Counted from the first letter of the stretch, positions 1-5,092 are shown. The stretch is DNA of 5,335 nt from Candidatus Thorarchaeota archaeon (GCA_020355105.1 CP070658.1:2212466-2217800); one strand, 5' to 3'. Notes: generated by a model from the letters alone, not told the origin. Numbers and translations: made by a program.

Positions 1-446
1 ACAAACATGGCACGGTCACCGTAGAGTTCGCCTGAAATTCGAAACCATTGGTTCGCCACCCAGATGCCTAGGTCCAAGTACGGTGTGGGGGTGTCATGGG
101 TCATGGAGAACCCTCCGCCGACTACCTTGGGATCCTCCAACGCGGCAAGAATCGCATTATCCCAACCAGGGGAGGGAATTGTATCAGAGTGCAGTAGCAT
201 GGTTATAGTACCTGTAGCGTTTGCGATTCCCTCCAGAAATGCAAAACCACGACCTTTTCGATGAGCAACCACTACTGACTCATTGGAGGCTTCAGGTGTA
301 ATCTGCCCTATGAGTTTCGGATTGTTCAAGACCAAGATCAGTTGTATTGGTGCGGTTGCCGAAGACAATGCCATCCTGATCTCTGGGATTCTATGGTTTG
401 TACTATGTACTGGCGTGATCACAGAGATTGAGGGCAAACCCACCAT
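1..446 (-). CDS. Family-2 glycosyltransferase, TIGR04283-like (rSAM/selenodomain-associated transferase 2), 3' end outside window
   Basis: Translation of the minus strand from an ATG at 446 gives 148 codons with no stop before the window edge, so the C-terminus is missing. The N-terminus (SISVITPVHS, residues 6-15) is the first beta strand of a GT-A fold. Residues 64-79 (KGRGFAFLEGIANATG) match the conserved GRG..N.G..A.G segment. LLHSDT (84-89) corresponds to the family's LFLHADT metal/nucleotide-sugar motif. VVGGGFSM (108-115) and GDRAMFV (143-149) match its GGAFRL and GDQGIFV stretches. The usual VDGGSTD after the second strand is replaced by VLNNPK (39-44). The ATG is preceded by GGTG at 456-453 with a 6-base spacer, the same arrangement as the ArsS-like gene. 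The frame stays open well upstream (to beyond 560), so a longer N-terminus from ATG 497 is possible but fits the family less well. A role in transferring a sugar within the ArsS-linked module is inferred from family and context. Confidence 0.85.
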   Translation of the reverse strand, partial: MVGLPSISVITPVHSTNHRIPEIRMALSSATAPIQLILVLNNPKLIGQITPEASNESVVVAHRKGRGFAFLEGIANATGTITMLLHSDTIPSPGWDNAILAALEDPKVVGGGFSMTHDTPTPYLDLGIWVANQWFRISGELYGDRAMF

Positions 447-557
447 GGCGTACACCGTGACTCTGATGTTACTAAGTGATGAAGAATGGATACACATATC
501 ATTATCTCTAGAATACGTTCGTGCCACTCCCGTCAGTAATGGAAGGGGGATAATACC
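447..557. promoter_or_regulatory. Intergenic space between divergent glycosyltransferase and membrane-protein genes
   Basis: These 111 bases separate two divergent starts. An AT-rich tract around 491-510 (ACATATCATTATCTC on the plus strand) could hold a TATA element about 50-65 bases before either start, but no clear archaeal BRE/TATA pair stands out. The plus-strand gene has a purine-rich AGGGGG at 544-549, 8 bases from its TTG start. On the minus strand the interval is fully open in the glycosyltransferase frame (33 codons between 545 and 447). That is unusual for a promoter region and matters for the inversion hypothesis. Confidence 0.35.
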
Positions 558-559
558 TT
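546..559 (+). repeat. Left arm of a perfect 14-bp inverted repeat
   Basis: GGGGATAATACCTT here is the exact reverse complement of AAGGTATTATCCCC at 1297-1310. Identity stops at both arm edges: the outer neighbours are G versus A and the inner neighbours G versus C, compared in the same orientation. The arm includes part of the ribosome-binding G-run and the first two bases of the TTG start codon of the membrane-protein gene. Confidence 0.8.
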
Positions 560-1313
560 GACAACTGATACTGCGCCTAATGACACCACACCAGAGCCGA
601 ACAAATACCAAGTCGGTCCCGGACTTGGACTATTGTTAATGGGCGTTTTGTACCTCGCCTTTTGGCTATCACCTTTAACCTATGATTCCTACGTCGCGGA
701 CCCTCGATGGTCCCACAACTGGGTATATTCTCTGATAATCATTACAATAGGCGCTTCATTCTATCAGAAGACTGTTGCCAGCAGATTCATTGCATTGGTC
801 CAAGGGTCACTAATGCCTCTCACTGCGAGTGGAGCCTTTAATGCAAACATGATGACCCTAACAGCATTGCTAATTCTCATAGTCTGGATTCTCGTCGTAT
901 TCATTGAACGAAGAAGAAATGCCCCCCTTCTTGATCAACGCCTATCGAAGCGTACGCAGAACTTGATCGTGATGCATTCGTTGGTTGTCTGTTGGATGCT
1001 GTTGGCACATATGGGACTTGTGTTCTTCTTCGGCCGACTTCCATTTGAAGCTCAACTTGACACCATCGGTACAGGCATAGGACAGAGTCTGGGGTTCTTG
1101 CTCAATCTTCCTCCTGAGCGTTATGATCTAGTTACCTATGTTTTCGACATCAACTTGACCATCCTTGCTGTCTTGTTTGGATACGAACAATTCAAGCTGG
1201 GGTACAACCTAAAGAACAAGCCGTGGCCGCGAATCAGTTTCTGGTTTCTCTGGATCTCCGTCGTACTCGGCCTAGTCTTGCTACCTGTGAATCTTGAAGG
1301 TATTATCCCCTGA
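558..1313 (+). CDS. Unrecognised polytopic membrane protein, 251 aa
   Basis: I do not recognise a family. The first 20 residues are polar and rich in Thr, Asp, Pro and Asn. Hydrophobic segments follow at about 22-40, 54-70, 97-116, 136-158, 192-212 and 226-243, with a weaker one near 170-184. That suggests six or seven membrane spans. A basic loop, ERRRNAPLLDQRLSKR (117-132), is probably cytoplasmic by the positive-inside rule, as is KNKPWPR (219-225). No signal peptide, cysteine motif or catalytic signature is visible. The start is TTG, supported by AGGGGG 8 bases upstream; no better start precedes the first span. The gene is the only long one on the plus strand. It sits between two minus-strand transferases that normally belong with an ArsS-like gene, and converges on the DUF2064-type gene with 21 bases between stops. 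Both its ends overlap the 14-bp inverted repeat. A role in moving or anchoring a glycosylated product is only a guess from context. Confidence 0.8.
   Translation: MTTDTAPNDTTPEPNKYQVGPGLGLLLMGVLYLAFWLSPLTYDSYVADPRWSHNWVYSLIIITIGASFYQKTVASRFIALVQGSLMPLTASGAFNANMMTLTALLILIVWILVVFIERRRNAPLLDQRLSKRTQNLIVMHSLVVCWMLLAHMGLVFFFGRLPFEAQLDTIGTGIGQSLGFLLNLPPERYDLVTYVFDINLTILAVLFGYEQFKLGYNLKNKPWPRISFWFLWISVVLGLVLLPVNLEGIIP
1297..1310 (-). repeat. Right arm of a perfect 14-bp inverted repeat
   Basis: AAGGTATTATCCCC lies within the last five sense codons (GAA GGT ATT ATC CCC) of the membrane-protein gene, directly before its TGA stop. It is the reverse complement of 546-559. A small hairpin (1311-1326) begins at the very next base. 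Arm-to-arm distance is about 740 bp and the arms enclose essentially one gene. Confidence 0.8.
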
Positions 1314-1326
1314 CGCCTCTGCGTCA
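1311..1326. terminator. Perfect 6-bp stem, 4-base loop hairpin between convergent genes
   Basis: TGACGC-CTCT-GCGTCA is a perfect inverted repeat that begins with the TGA stop of the membrane-protein gene and ends 8 bases before the stop of the converging DUF2064-type gene. It could act as a small bidirectional terminator or RNA-end stabiliser. No T-tract follows on either strand, so intrinsic termination is uncertain. It also abuts the right arm of the 14-bp inverted repeat with no gap, so it might be part of a recombination site. Confidence 0.4.
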
Positions 1327-1334
1327 TGCCGCAA

Positions 1335-2039
1335 CTAAGAGAGTAGGATGTGCAGAAGCCCTGGATGTCTGCGAAGGTATTTCATAGAATGTAGACTATC
1401 CTTCGACTGAGACTGATATTTCTTGTAGAAGCCTAGGAGATCACTCCTGGTGTCAATATCCTGCCATTCTGGCAGCACATGGACTTGTTTGGTTTCTGAT
1501 TCTATTCGTGATAGGGTTTCTTCAAACACCGTTCCTGTACTCCAAGGAATGTTTCGAAATGCTTTAGGAACGAACAGATCTCTGCTGAAACCAATCAGAT
1601 AGTACCCTCCATCAGGTGCGGGCCCGATAACTGCCTTGTGAGCTTCTAGGCTAGCTACTGCCGTTTGCAGAATCTCAGCAGGGAGGTCTGGACAGTCGCT
1701 CGCGAGAGCGATTACCTGTTGATAATCTTCGTCAAACATGGTGACGAAGCCATTATGGAGACGTTCCCCTAAATCCGCACCCTTCTGCTGAAAGTATCTA
1801 TACGATGGTCCAAGCCATCCTGCAAACTTCTCTTGGGATTCGGGAGGGTGGACAGCAATGTGAAAGGGGATGTCGATAGCTTCTACAGTTGCGAGTGTAT
1901 CTTGAACAAACGCCTGATACAGGCCGGCTGCAGCTTCTTCTCCTACAGACTGTGCAAGTCGTACCTTGACCCTACCAGCTTCAGGGTACTTCATCATGAT
2001 GAATATACCAAGATGACGGACTTTGGTATCACTTTCCAA
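1335..2039 (-). CDS. TIGR04282/DUF2064-family transferase (rSAM/selenodomain-associated transferase 1), 234 aa
   Basis: This is a GT-A-like nucleotidyl/glycosyl transferase fold protein of the family commonly found beside ArsS-type radical SAM genes. Visible family motifs are MKYPEAGRVKVRLA (16-29), the N-terminal nucleotide-binding segment; KGADLGERL (86-94); LASDCPDLP (112-120), the acidic metal-binding strand; GPAPDGGYYLIG (139-150); and IPWSTGTVFEET shortly after. The length is close to the family norm of a little over 200 residues, with a basic C-terminal tail. I accept the TTG start at 2039. GAGGGGGG lies 7 bases upstream, and the start leaves about ten residues before the first strand (LGIFIMM). 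A later start would cut into the fold. The gene follows the ArsS-like gene after 27 bases, so co-transcription is likely. Its substrate is unknown; involvement in finishing a sugar-linked product of the radical SAM enzyme is inferred from gene association. Confidence 0.88.
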   Translation of the reverse strand: MESDTKVRHLGIFIMMKYPEAGRVKVRLAQSVGEEAAAGLYQAFVQDTLATVEAIDIPFHIAVHPPESQEKFAGWLGPSYRYFQQKGADLGERLHNGFVTMFDEDYQQVIALASDCPDLPAEILQTAVASLEAHKAVIGPAPDGGYYLIGFSRDLFVPKAFRNIPWSTGTVFEETLSRIESETKQVHVLPEWQDIDTRSDLLGFYKKYQSQSKDSLHSMKYLRRHPGLLHILLS

Positions 2040-2066
2040 CTCTATACCCCCCTCTAGTACTGAATA

Positions 2067-3017
2067 CTACTCGAGGGCGCCTTCACAAGAAGATCCATAT
2101 CCGGCAGTGCAGCCAAAACAGTGATTCCCAGTTACAACCTCACGGGTCCTATGGGCGGCGGGATCAAACTGATGGACGTGCTGTGGCGTTGTGGCGACAG
2201 GGAGTCTGAGAGCAAAATTGAAGTCGCAATCATAAATCAACCCGTCCCATCCAACACATACCTGATGCCGGCACATCAACTTTTCCAATGTATGAGGATT
2301 GAACGAGTCTTCAAGTAGCTGCCGATATTGTTCTGTTTGTTGTTCAGTTTCCAACATATGTTTGAATCGTCCAATCGGCATATTGGTGATGGTCAGCAAA
2401 CGATTGAAGTATACCTCCCATTCTCTTGACAGAATCTCTTTGTAGGTCCTCTCCAACTCGGATTGATTGGGAGGTAGAAAGACACCTTCGGGATTGAAGA
2501 CCAGATCCAATTCTAGCTCAGGATTTACACCATACCCCAGCGCATTGAGTCTCTTCAGGACTTGAATACTCTTCTTGAACACACTCTTCCCCCTTTGCCG
2601 GTCCACGTCTTCTTCTAGGTAGCATGGCAATGATGCAACCAGCCGAATCTGCAGATTCCTATAAAGCTCCATGAGTCCCTCCACCCTGGAATCCAATAAT
2701 ACGGTGAGATTCGTACGAACTTGAACCTCGTAATCTCTTTTGACCAAAGATTGAAGAAATCGCGGGAGACGGGGGTTCAATTCAGGCGCCCCACCTGTTA
2801 TGTCTACAAGTTTTGGATTGATTTCCTCGGCAACCCCAAGGACATCCGCCATCAGCTCCCAATCCATTATATCCGTACTTTCGGGTGTGGATTGTAGATG
2901 ACAATGATTACAGAAGTTATTGCATCGATTTCCCACATTTACCTGTAGCGTCTTATGAGTCAAGCCAGTCAGTTTGGACCCAGTTTCACGTAGCATGCGT
3001 TCACTGAACGTGTTCAT
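2067..3017 (-). CDS. arsS: ArsS-like radical SAM protein (TIGR04167 type), 316 aa
   Basis: The N-terminal radical SAM domain carries the [4Fe-4S]-binding CX3CX2C motif as CNNFCNHC (Cys32, Cys36, Cys39). TGGAPELNP (74-82) is the SAM-binding GGE-like strand and VRTNLTVL follows near residue 100. The C-terminal domain (DUF3641 type) has further cysteines: Cys249, Cys254 and Cys264 in CRHQVCVGWDGLIYDCDFN, and Cys300, Cys303 and Cys311 in HCFGCTAGYGSSCEGALE at the very end. These are hallmarks of the arsenosugar-biosynthesis radical SAM family. Some members of that family are selenoproteins; here the visible sites are all cysteine and the stop is TAG. Characterised ArsS enzymes join a 5'-deoxyadenosyl group to dimethylated arsenic after ArsM methylation. 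No arsM is visible here, so the substrate in this organism is unproven. The ATG has GGTG at 3027-3024, 6 bases upstream. It appears to be first in the leftward operon with the DUF2064-type gene. Confidence 0.88.
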   Translation of the reverse strand: MNTFSERMLRETGSKLTGLTHKTLQVNVGNRCNNFCNHCHLQSTPESTDIMDWELMADVLGVAEEINPKLVDITGGAPELNPRLPRFLQSLVKRDYEVQVRTNLTVLLDSRVEGLMELYRNLQIRLVASLPCYLEEDVDRQRGKSVFKKSIQVLKRLNALGYGVNPELELDLVFNPEGVFLPPNQSELERTYKEILSREWEVYFNRLLTITNMPIGRFKHMLETEQQTEQYRQLLEDSFNPHTLEKLMCRHQVCVGWDGLIYDCDFNFALRLPVATTPQHVHQFDPAAHRTREVVTGNHCFGCTAGYGSSCEGALE

Positions 3018-3062
3018 TCCCTACACCGTTTCGAATTGAGGTAGTCGGATGGCTCACCGACT

Positions 3063-3092
3063 TGAATCACCTAATATAGATATAGAGATTCA
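3063..3092 (-). promoter_or_regulatory. Candidate ArsS promoter: TATA-like tract between TGAATC/GATTCA half-sites
   Basis: On the minus strand a TATA-like tract (CTCTATATCTATATTAG, 3087-3071) lies about 55-70 bases before the ArsS ATG. This would allow a transcription start near 3053 and a leader of roughly 35 bases that includes the GGTG ribosome-binding site. The tract is flanked by the inverted half-sites TGAATC (3063-3068) and GATTCA (3087-3092), and a third copy, CTGAATC, is at 3128-3134. The arrangement would suit a repressor that blocks TATA access. That is inference, and short AT-rich palindromes arise easily by chance. Confidence 0.35.
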
Positions 3093-3188
3093 GGATTTTG
3101 CCCTCTGGAGAAGAGCGTTCACCTCTCTGAATCAAATCTCGGTCCGAAGTATCCCTTGTATTGTTATGTTGAGTGATCTCATCGCTCC

Positions 3189-3223
3189 AAAGGAGACGGG
3201 CATTATGTGAAGTTGACTCCTTT
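3189..3223. repeat. Short inverted repeat, 7-bp arms with 21-base loop
   Basis: AAAGGAG (3189-3195) and CTCCTTT (3217-3223) are perfect reverse complements in the long gap between the ArsS-like gene and the rightward small ORF. No T-tract follows and no gene ends here, so it is unlikely to be a terminator. It may be fortuitous, or part of a regulatory region. Confidence 0.25.
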
Positions 3224-3236
3224 CCGGGAGAATGCG

Positions 3237-3286
3237 GTATAGGCTATACAATATTAGTTATTATAAGATATCAACATATGATATAG
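3237..3286 (+). promoter_or_regulatory. AT-rich candidate promoter/operator region for the rightward small ORF
   Basis: This is the most AT-rich tract in the window. It contains TTATAAGATA (3261-3270) and ATATGATATAG (3276-3286), either of which could serve as a TATA element for a rightward transcript. Two operator-like inverted repeats are present: GTATAG-G-CTATAC (3237-3249) and ATATCA-N5-TGATAT (3268-3284). The first starts about 110 bases before the ATG at 3350 and the second about 80 bases before it. Which TATA element is used, and whether any regulator binds, cannot be settled by eye. Confidence 0.35.
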
Positions 3287-3349
3287 ACATCGTCTACCAA
3301 GACTCGCAAGGCTTGGAACCAGACAGATTGAGTCTATGAGGTACAGAGG

Positions 3350-3520
3350 ATGTCAAACTCTCAGGTCTGCACATTCAGATTCAGGAACGGGTCAAAATCA
3401 ATGCGTTTCCGCATACGATACTTCCCATCAGGCACAAACGGCCCAGATGAGATTACTGTGCATCTTACCAGGATGCTCAGATCTGCACTGCAAGCTTCTA
3501 TGGCCGAGCTTGTTGAGTAG
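3350..3520 (+). CDS. Small hypothetical protein, 56 codons to a TAG
   Basis: I do not recognise the product. The frame opens after a TGA at 3329-3331, and the only usable start before the conserved-looking body is ATG 3350. GAGGT at 3338-3342 precedes it with an ideal 7-base spacer. The predicted product has a basic, strand-like stretch (FRFRNGSKSMRFRIRYF, 9-25), a Gly/Asn turn (SGTNGPDE), then a likely amphipathic helix (ITVHLTRMLRSALQASMAELVE, 35-56) just before the TAG at 3518-3520. The upstream AT-rich region provides a plausible promoter. The gene is divergent from the ArsS-like gene and convergent with the MaoC gene. The frame stays open for another 35 codons after the TAG, so this may be the front part of a gene of about 92 codons broken or interrupted by an amber codon. 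It may also not be a gene; shortness is the main doubt. Confidence 0.45.
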   Translation: MSNSQVCTFRFRNGSKSMRFRIRYFPSGTNGPDEITVHLTRMLRSALQASMAELVE

Positions 3521-3628
3521 CTAGTGACCAATACCACTGCAGTCTCTACCTTCTTCGAATCGAATACCACGGTCGATTATTCCTACTCGGAGATTTGGGC
3601 CGATAGACAAGAAACGTTGACTACATAG
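3521..3628 (+). other. In-frame continuation of the small ORF after its amber codon
   Basis: Reading on in the same frame after the TAG gives 35 protein-like codons (beginning LVTNTTAVSTFFES and including YSYSEIWADRQE) and then a TAG at 3626-3628, 12 bases short of the converging MaoC stop. The stretch ends neatly at the neighbour, and the helix of the upstream part would run straight into it. This suggests a nonsense-mutated gene or, less likely, readthrough. A run of 35 open codons has roughly a one-in-five chance of occurring at random, so the evidence is weak. TAG is also the ordinary stop of four neighbouring minus-strand genes, which argues against routine pyrrolysine decoding. Confidence 0.25.
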
Positions 3629-3640
3629 CACGATTACTGG

Positions 3641-4060
3641 CTAGAGGTCCATGACCTTGATCATTGCATTACCATCGAGGACTACCTTCCCACTCTGATT
3701 CGTACATGTAGTCTTCAAAGTGACGCGTTCGTTTTCATCATTCAGCTCGACGATCTCAACCCGAGCGGTGATTGTGTCACCAATTCTCACTGGGCCTAAG
3801 AACTTCATTGACTGTCCGAGGTAGATTGTTCCCGGACCAGGGAGCTTCATTCCGATTGCTGTACTGATGAAGGCTGCTGTAAGCAGCCCATGAGCAATCC
3901 GACCCTTGAACATGGTGGTCTTTGCCCATTCCTCATCGAAGTGTAGCGGGTTGTAGTCCCCACTCAAGTCGCCGAAGATCTTGATGTCCTCTTCAGTTAC
4001 TTTATGTGTTACTTCTGCCGACTGCCCCACGGATAACTCTGAATACTTTGCCACCTTCAT
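3641..4060 (-). CDS. MaoC-family (R)-specific enoyl-CoA hydratase/dehydratase, 139 aa
   Basis: This is a single hot-dog-fold subunit of the PhaJ/MaoC type, which adds water to enoyl thioesters or removes it from (R)-3-hydroxyacyl thioesters. The catalytic motif is intact: FGDLSGDYNPLHFD (29-42) supplies Asp35 and His40, equivalent to the Asp/His pair of PhaJ. GRIAHGLLTAAFIS (53-66) is the conserved segment next to the active site. LPGPGTIYLGQSMKFLGPVRIGD (about 73-95) is the typical second-half signature. The length of 139 residues is normal for a monofunctional family member that works as a dimer. The ATG at 4060 follows the thiolase-fold gene by 12 bases. The ribosome-binding site AGGAG overlaps that gene's TAG stop, which indicates coupled expression. 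It probably handles the 3-hydroxy or enoyl intermediate in the same pathway as the two genes upstream. No clear terminator follows it. Confidence 0.93.
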   Translation of the reverse strand: MKVAKYSELSVGQSAEVTHKVTEEDIKIFGDLSGDYNPLHFDEEWAKTTMFKGRIAHGLLTAAFISTAIGMKLPGPGTIYLGQSMKFLGPVRIGDTITARVEIVELNDENERVTLKTTCTNQSGKVVLDGNAMIKVMDL

Positions 4061-4072
4061 CTAGTCACTCTC

Positions 4073-5092
4073 CTATTCCCACTCACCCCACTTTATGGTC
4101 ATTGCGTTCCACGACCATCCAATTCCGGCCGCTGCCAATACGACAACGTCTCCGTCTTTGATCTTCCCGGTCTTGAGACCTTCCTCAAGAGACACTATGG
4201 AGTCATTCTGTCCCATATGACCCCATTCCTCGAAATATGTTGCCTGCTCATAAGGATGAACCCCAAGCTCATTTGCCACGTACTCGAATGCACTTCTCTT
4301 CATCCTAAGCAAACCAAGATAGTCGATATCCTTTCTTGAGTATCCACTCATCTCAAGTGACTCGTCAACTACCTTTAGGAAGTTACTCATAGAGAGCCTG
4401 TCAAGCCGTTCCTTGAGACCTGCTGGGTCTGTCACGGCGAGATAGTGTAACCCCTGCTCAACGGTTTCGCAAGTTGTCGGCATCACTGTACCTCCCGCAG
4501 GAACATACACATCTTCTGAAAACTGACCATCAGAGATCACACTACCTTCAAGGACAACATTGTGCGGATAGTCATTTCGAAGAATCATCGCGACACCGCT
4601 TGCAGCTAGGTCGTGCATGAAACGAGTGCGAATGTTCGAATAATCGATGAGGTCACAGTTTCTATATCCGCTGCCAATCAGGATTCGACGATATCCGTGT
4701 GTCTGCATCAATGACTTGGCAAGAATCATCGCAACAACCAGGGTGCCGCATCGCTGGTTGACATCGAAGGCCCATGCATTGACCGCACCCGTCTCTCCCT
4801 GAAACTTTATCGCGTATGTTTGCATCGGGTGTTCGGCATACACCTCACCGGCCCATATCACCACATCAATGTCCTTGGCAGGATCGACACCTGCACGCTC
4901 AATGGCGATCTTAGCTGCTTTGACTCCCATAGCAACGGTATGATCGTCAGGACCAGGCACTGCTTTGCTCAGCATACCTATCTTTGTCTTGATGATATCA
5001 ACAGGAGTTCCAGAATGCTCGGAGATGAATTCAGCCGTATGTCTCTCTTTCGGGATATAGGTCCCAATCGACTCAATGCCAATAGGTTTCAC
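4073..5092 (-). CDS. Thiolase-fold 3-oxoacyl-ACP/CoA synthase III-like enzyme, 339 aa
   Basis: This is a FabH-type condensing enzyme by fold and length. The N-terminal half begins IGIESIGTYIPKER and carries the nucleophile in FDVNQRCGTLVVAM, with Cys115. The C-terminal half has GHMGQNDSIVSLEEGL, whose Asn296 corresponds to the FabH catalytic Asn, and ends with the glycine-rich AAAGIGWSWNAM strand. The usual His of the Cys-His-Asn triad is expected in a HMKRS-type segment, but here it reads LLRMKRSAFE with Arg263 (codon AGG). Activity may therefore differ from simple decarboxylative condensation, or another residue may substitute. The start is GTG at 5092, overlapping the TGA of the upstream ligase gene as GTGA. 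A strong GGAGGA (5104-5099) sits 6 bases before it, so translation is probably coupled. Neighbours suggest it joins or transfers an acyl group supplied by the ligase and passes the product toward the MaoC enzyme. The exact acyl substrate is unknown. Confidence 0.88.
   Translation of the reverse strand: MKPIGIESIGTYIPKERHTAEFISEHSGTPVDIIKTKIGMLSKAVPGPDDHTVAMGVKAAKIAIERAGVDPAKDIDVVIWAGEVYAEHPMQTYAIKFQGETGAVNAWAFDVNQRCGTLVVAMILAKSLMQTHGYRRILIGSGYRNCDLIDYSNIRTRFMHDLAASGVAMILRNDYPHNVVLEGSVISDGQFSEDVYVPAGGTVMPTTCETVEQGLHYLAVTDPAGLKERLDRLSMSNFLKVVDESLEMSGYSRKDIDYLGLLRMKRSAFEYVANELGVHPYEQATYFEEWGHMGQNDSIVSLEEGLKTGKIKDGDVVVLAAAGIGWSWNAMTIKWGEWE

Noticed and set aside
64..561. Two plus-strand open frames (64-264 and 283-561)
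   Set aside because: Most of this stretch is antisense to the glycosyltransferase, whose motifs are clear on the minus strand. The plus-strand translations show no domain or convincing ribosome-binding site.
546..1310. Reading the 14-bp repeats as the ends of an insertion sequence
   Set aside because: The enclosed gene is a membrane protein with no transposase features, and no flanking direct repeat (target-site duplication) is visible outside the arms.
1136..1327. Minus-strand open frame inside the membrane-protein gene
   Set aside because: It is antisense to the last membrane spans and has no protein-like features. The membrane gene has periodic hydrophobic spans and a ribosome-binding site.
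2067..2125. Selenocysteine in the ArsS C-terminal cysteine motif
   Set aside because: The motif positions are TGC/TGT cysteine codons and the frame ends at TAG. No in-frame TGA needs to be explained.
1833..2318. Plus-strand open frames 1833-2057 and 2121-2318
   Set aside because: They are antisense to the well-supported DUF2064-type and ArsS-like genes.
3336..3570. Plus-strand frame from ATG 3336 and minus-strand frame 3361-3570 in the long gap
   Set aside because: The ATG at 3336 lacks its own ribosome-binding site and the GAGGT just after it fits ATG 3350 instead. The minus frame has no good start signal and overlaps the better-supported small ORF.
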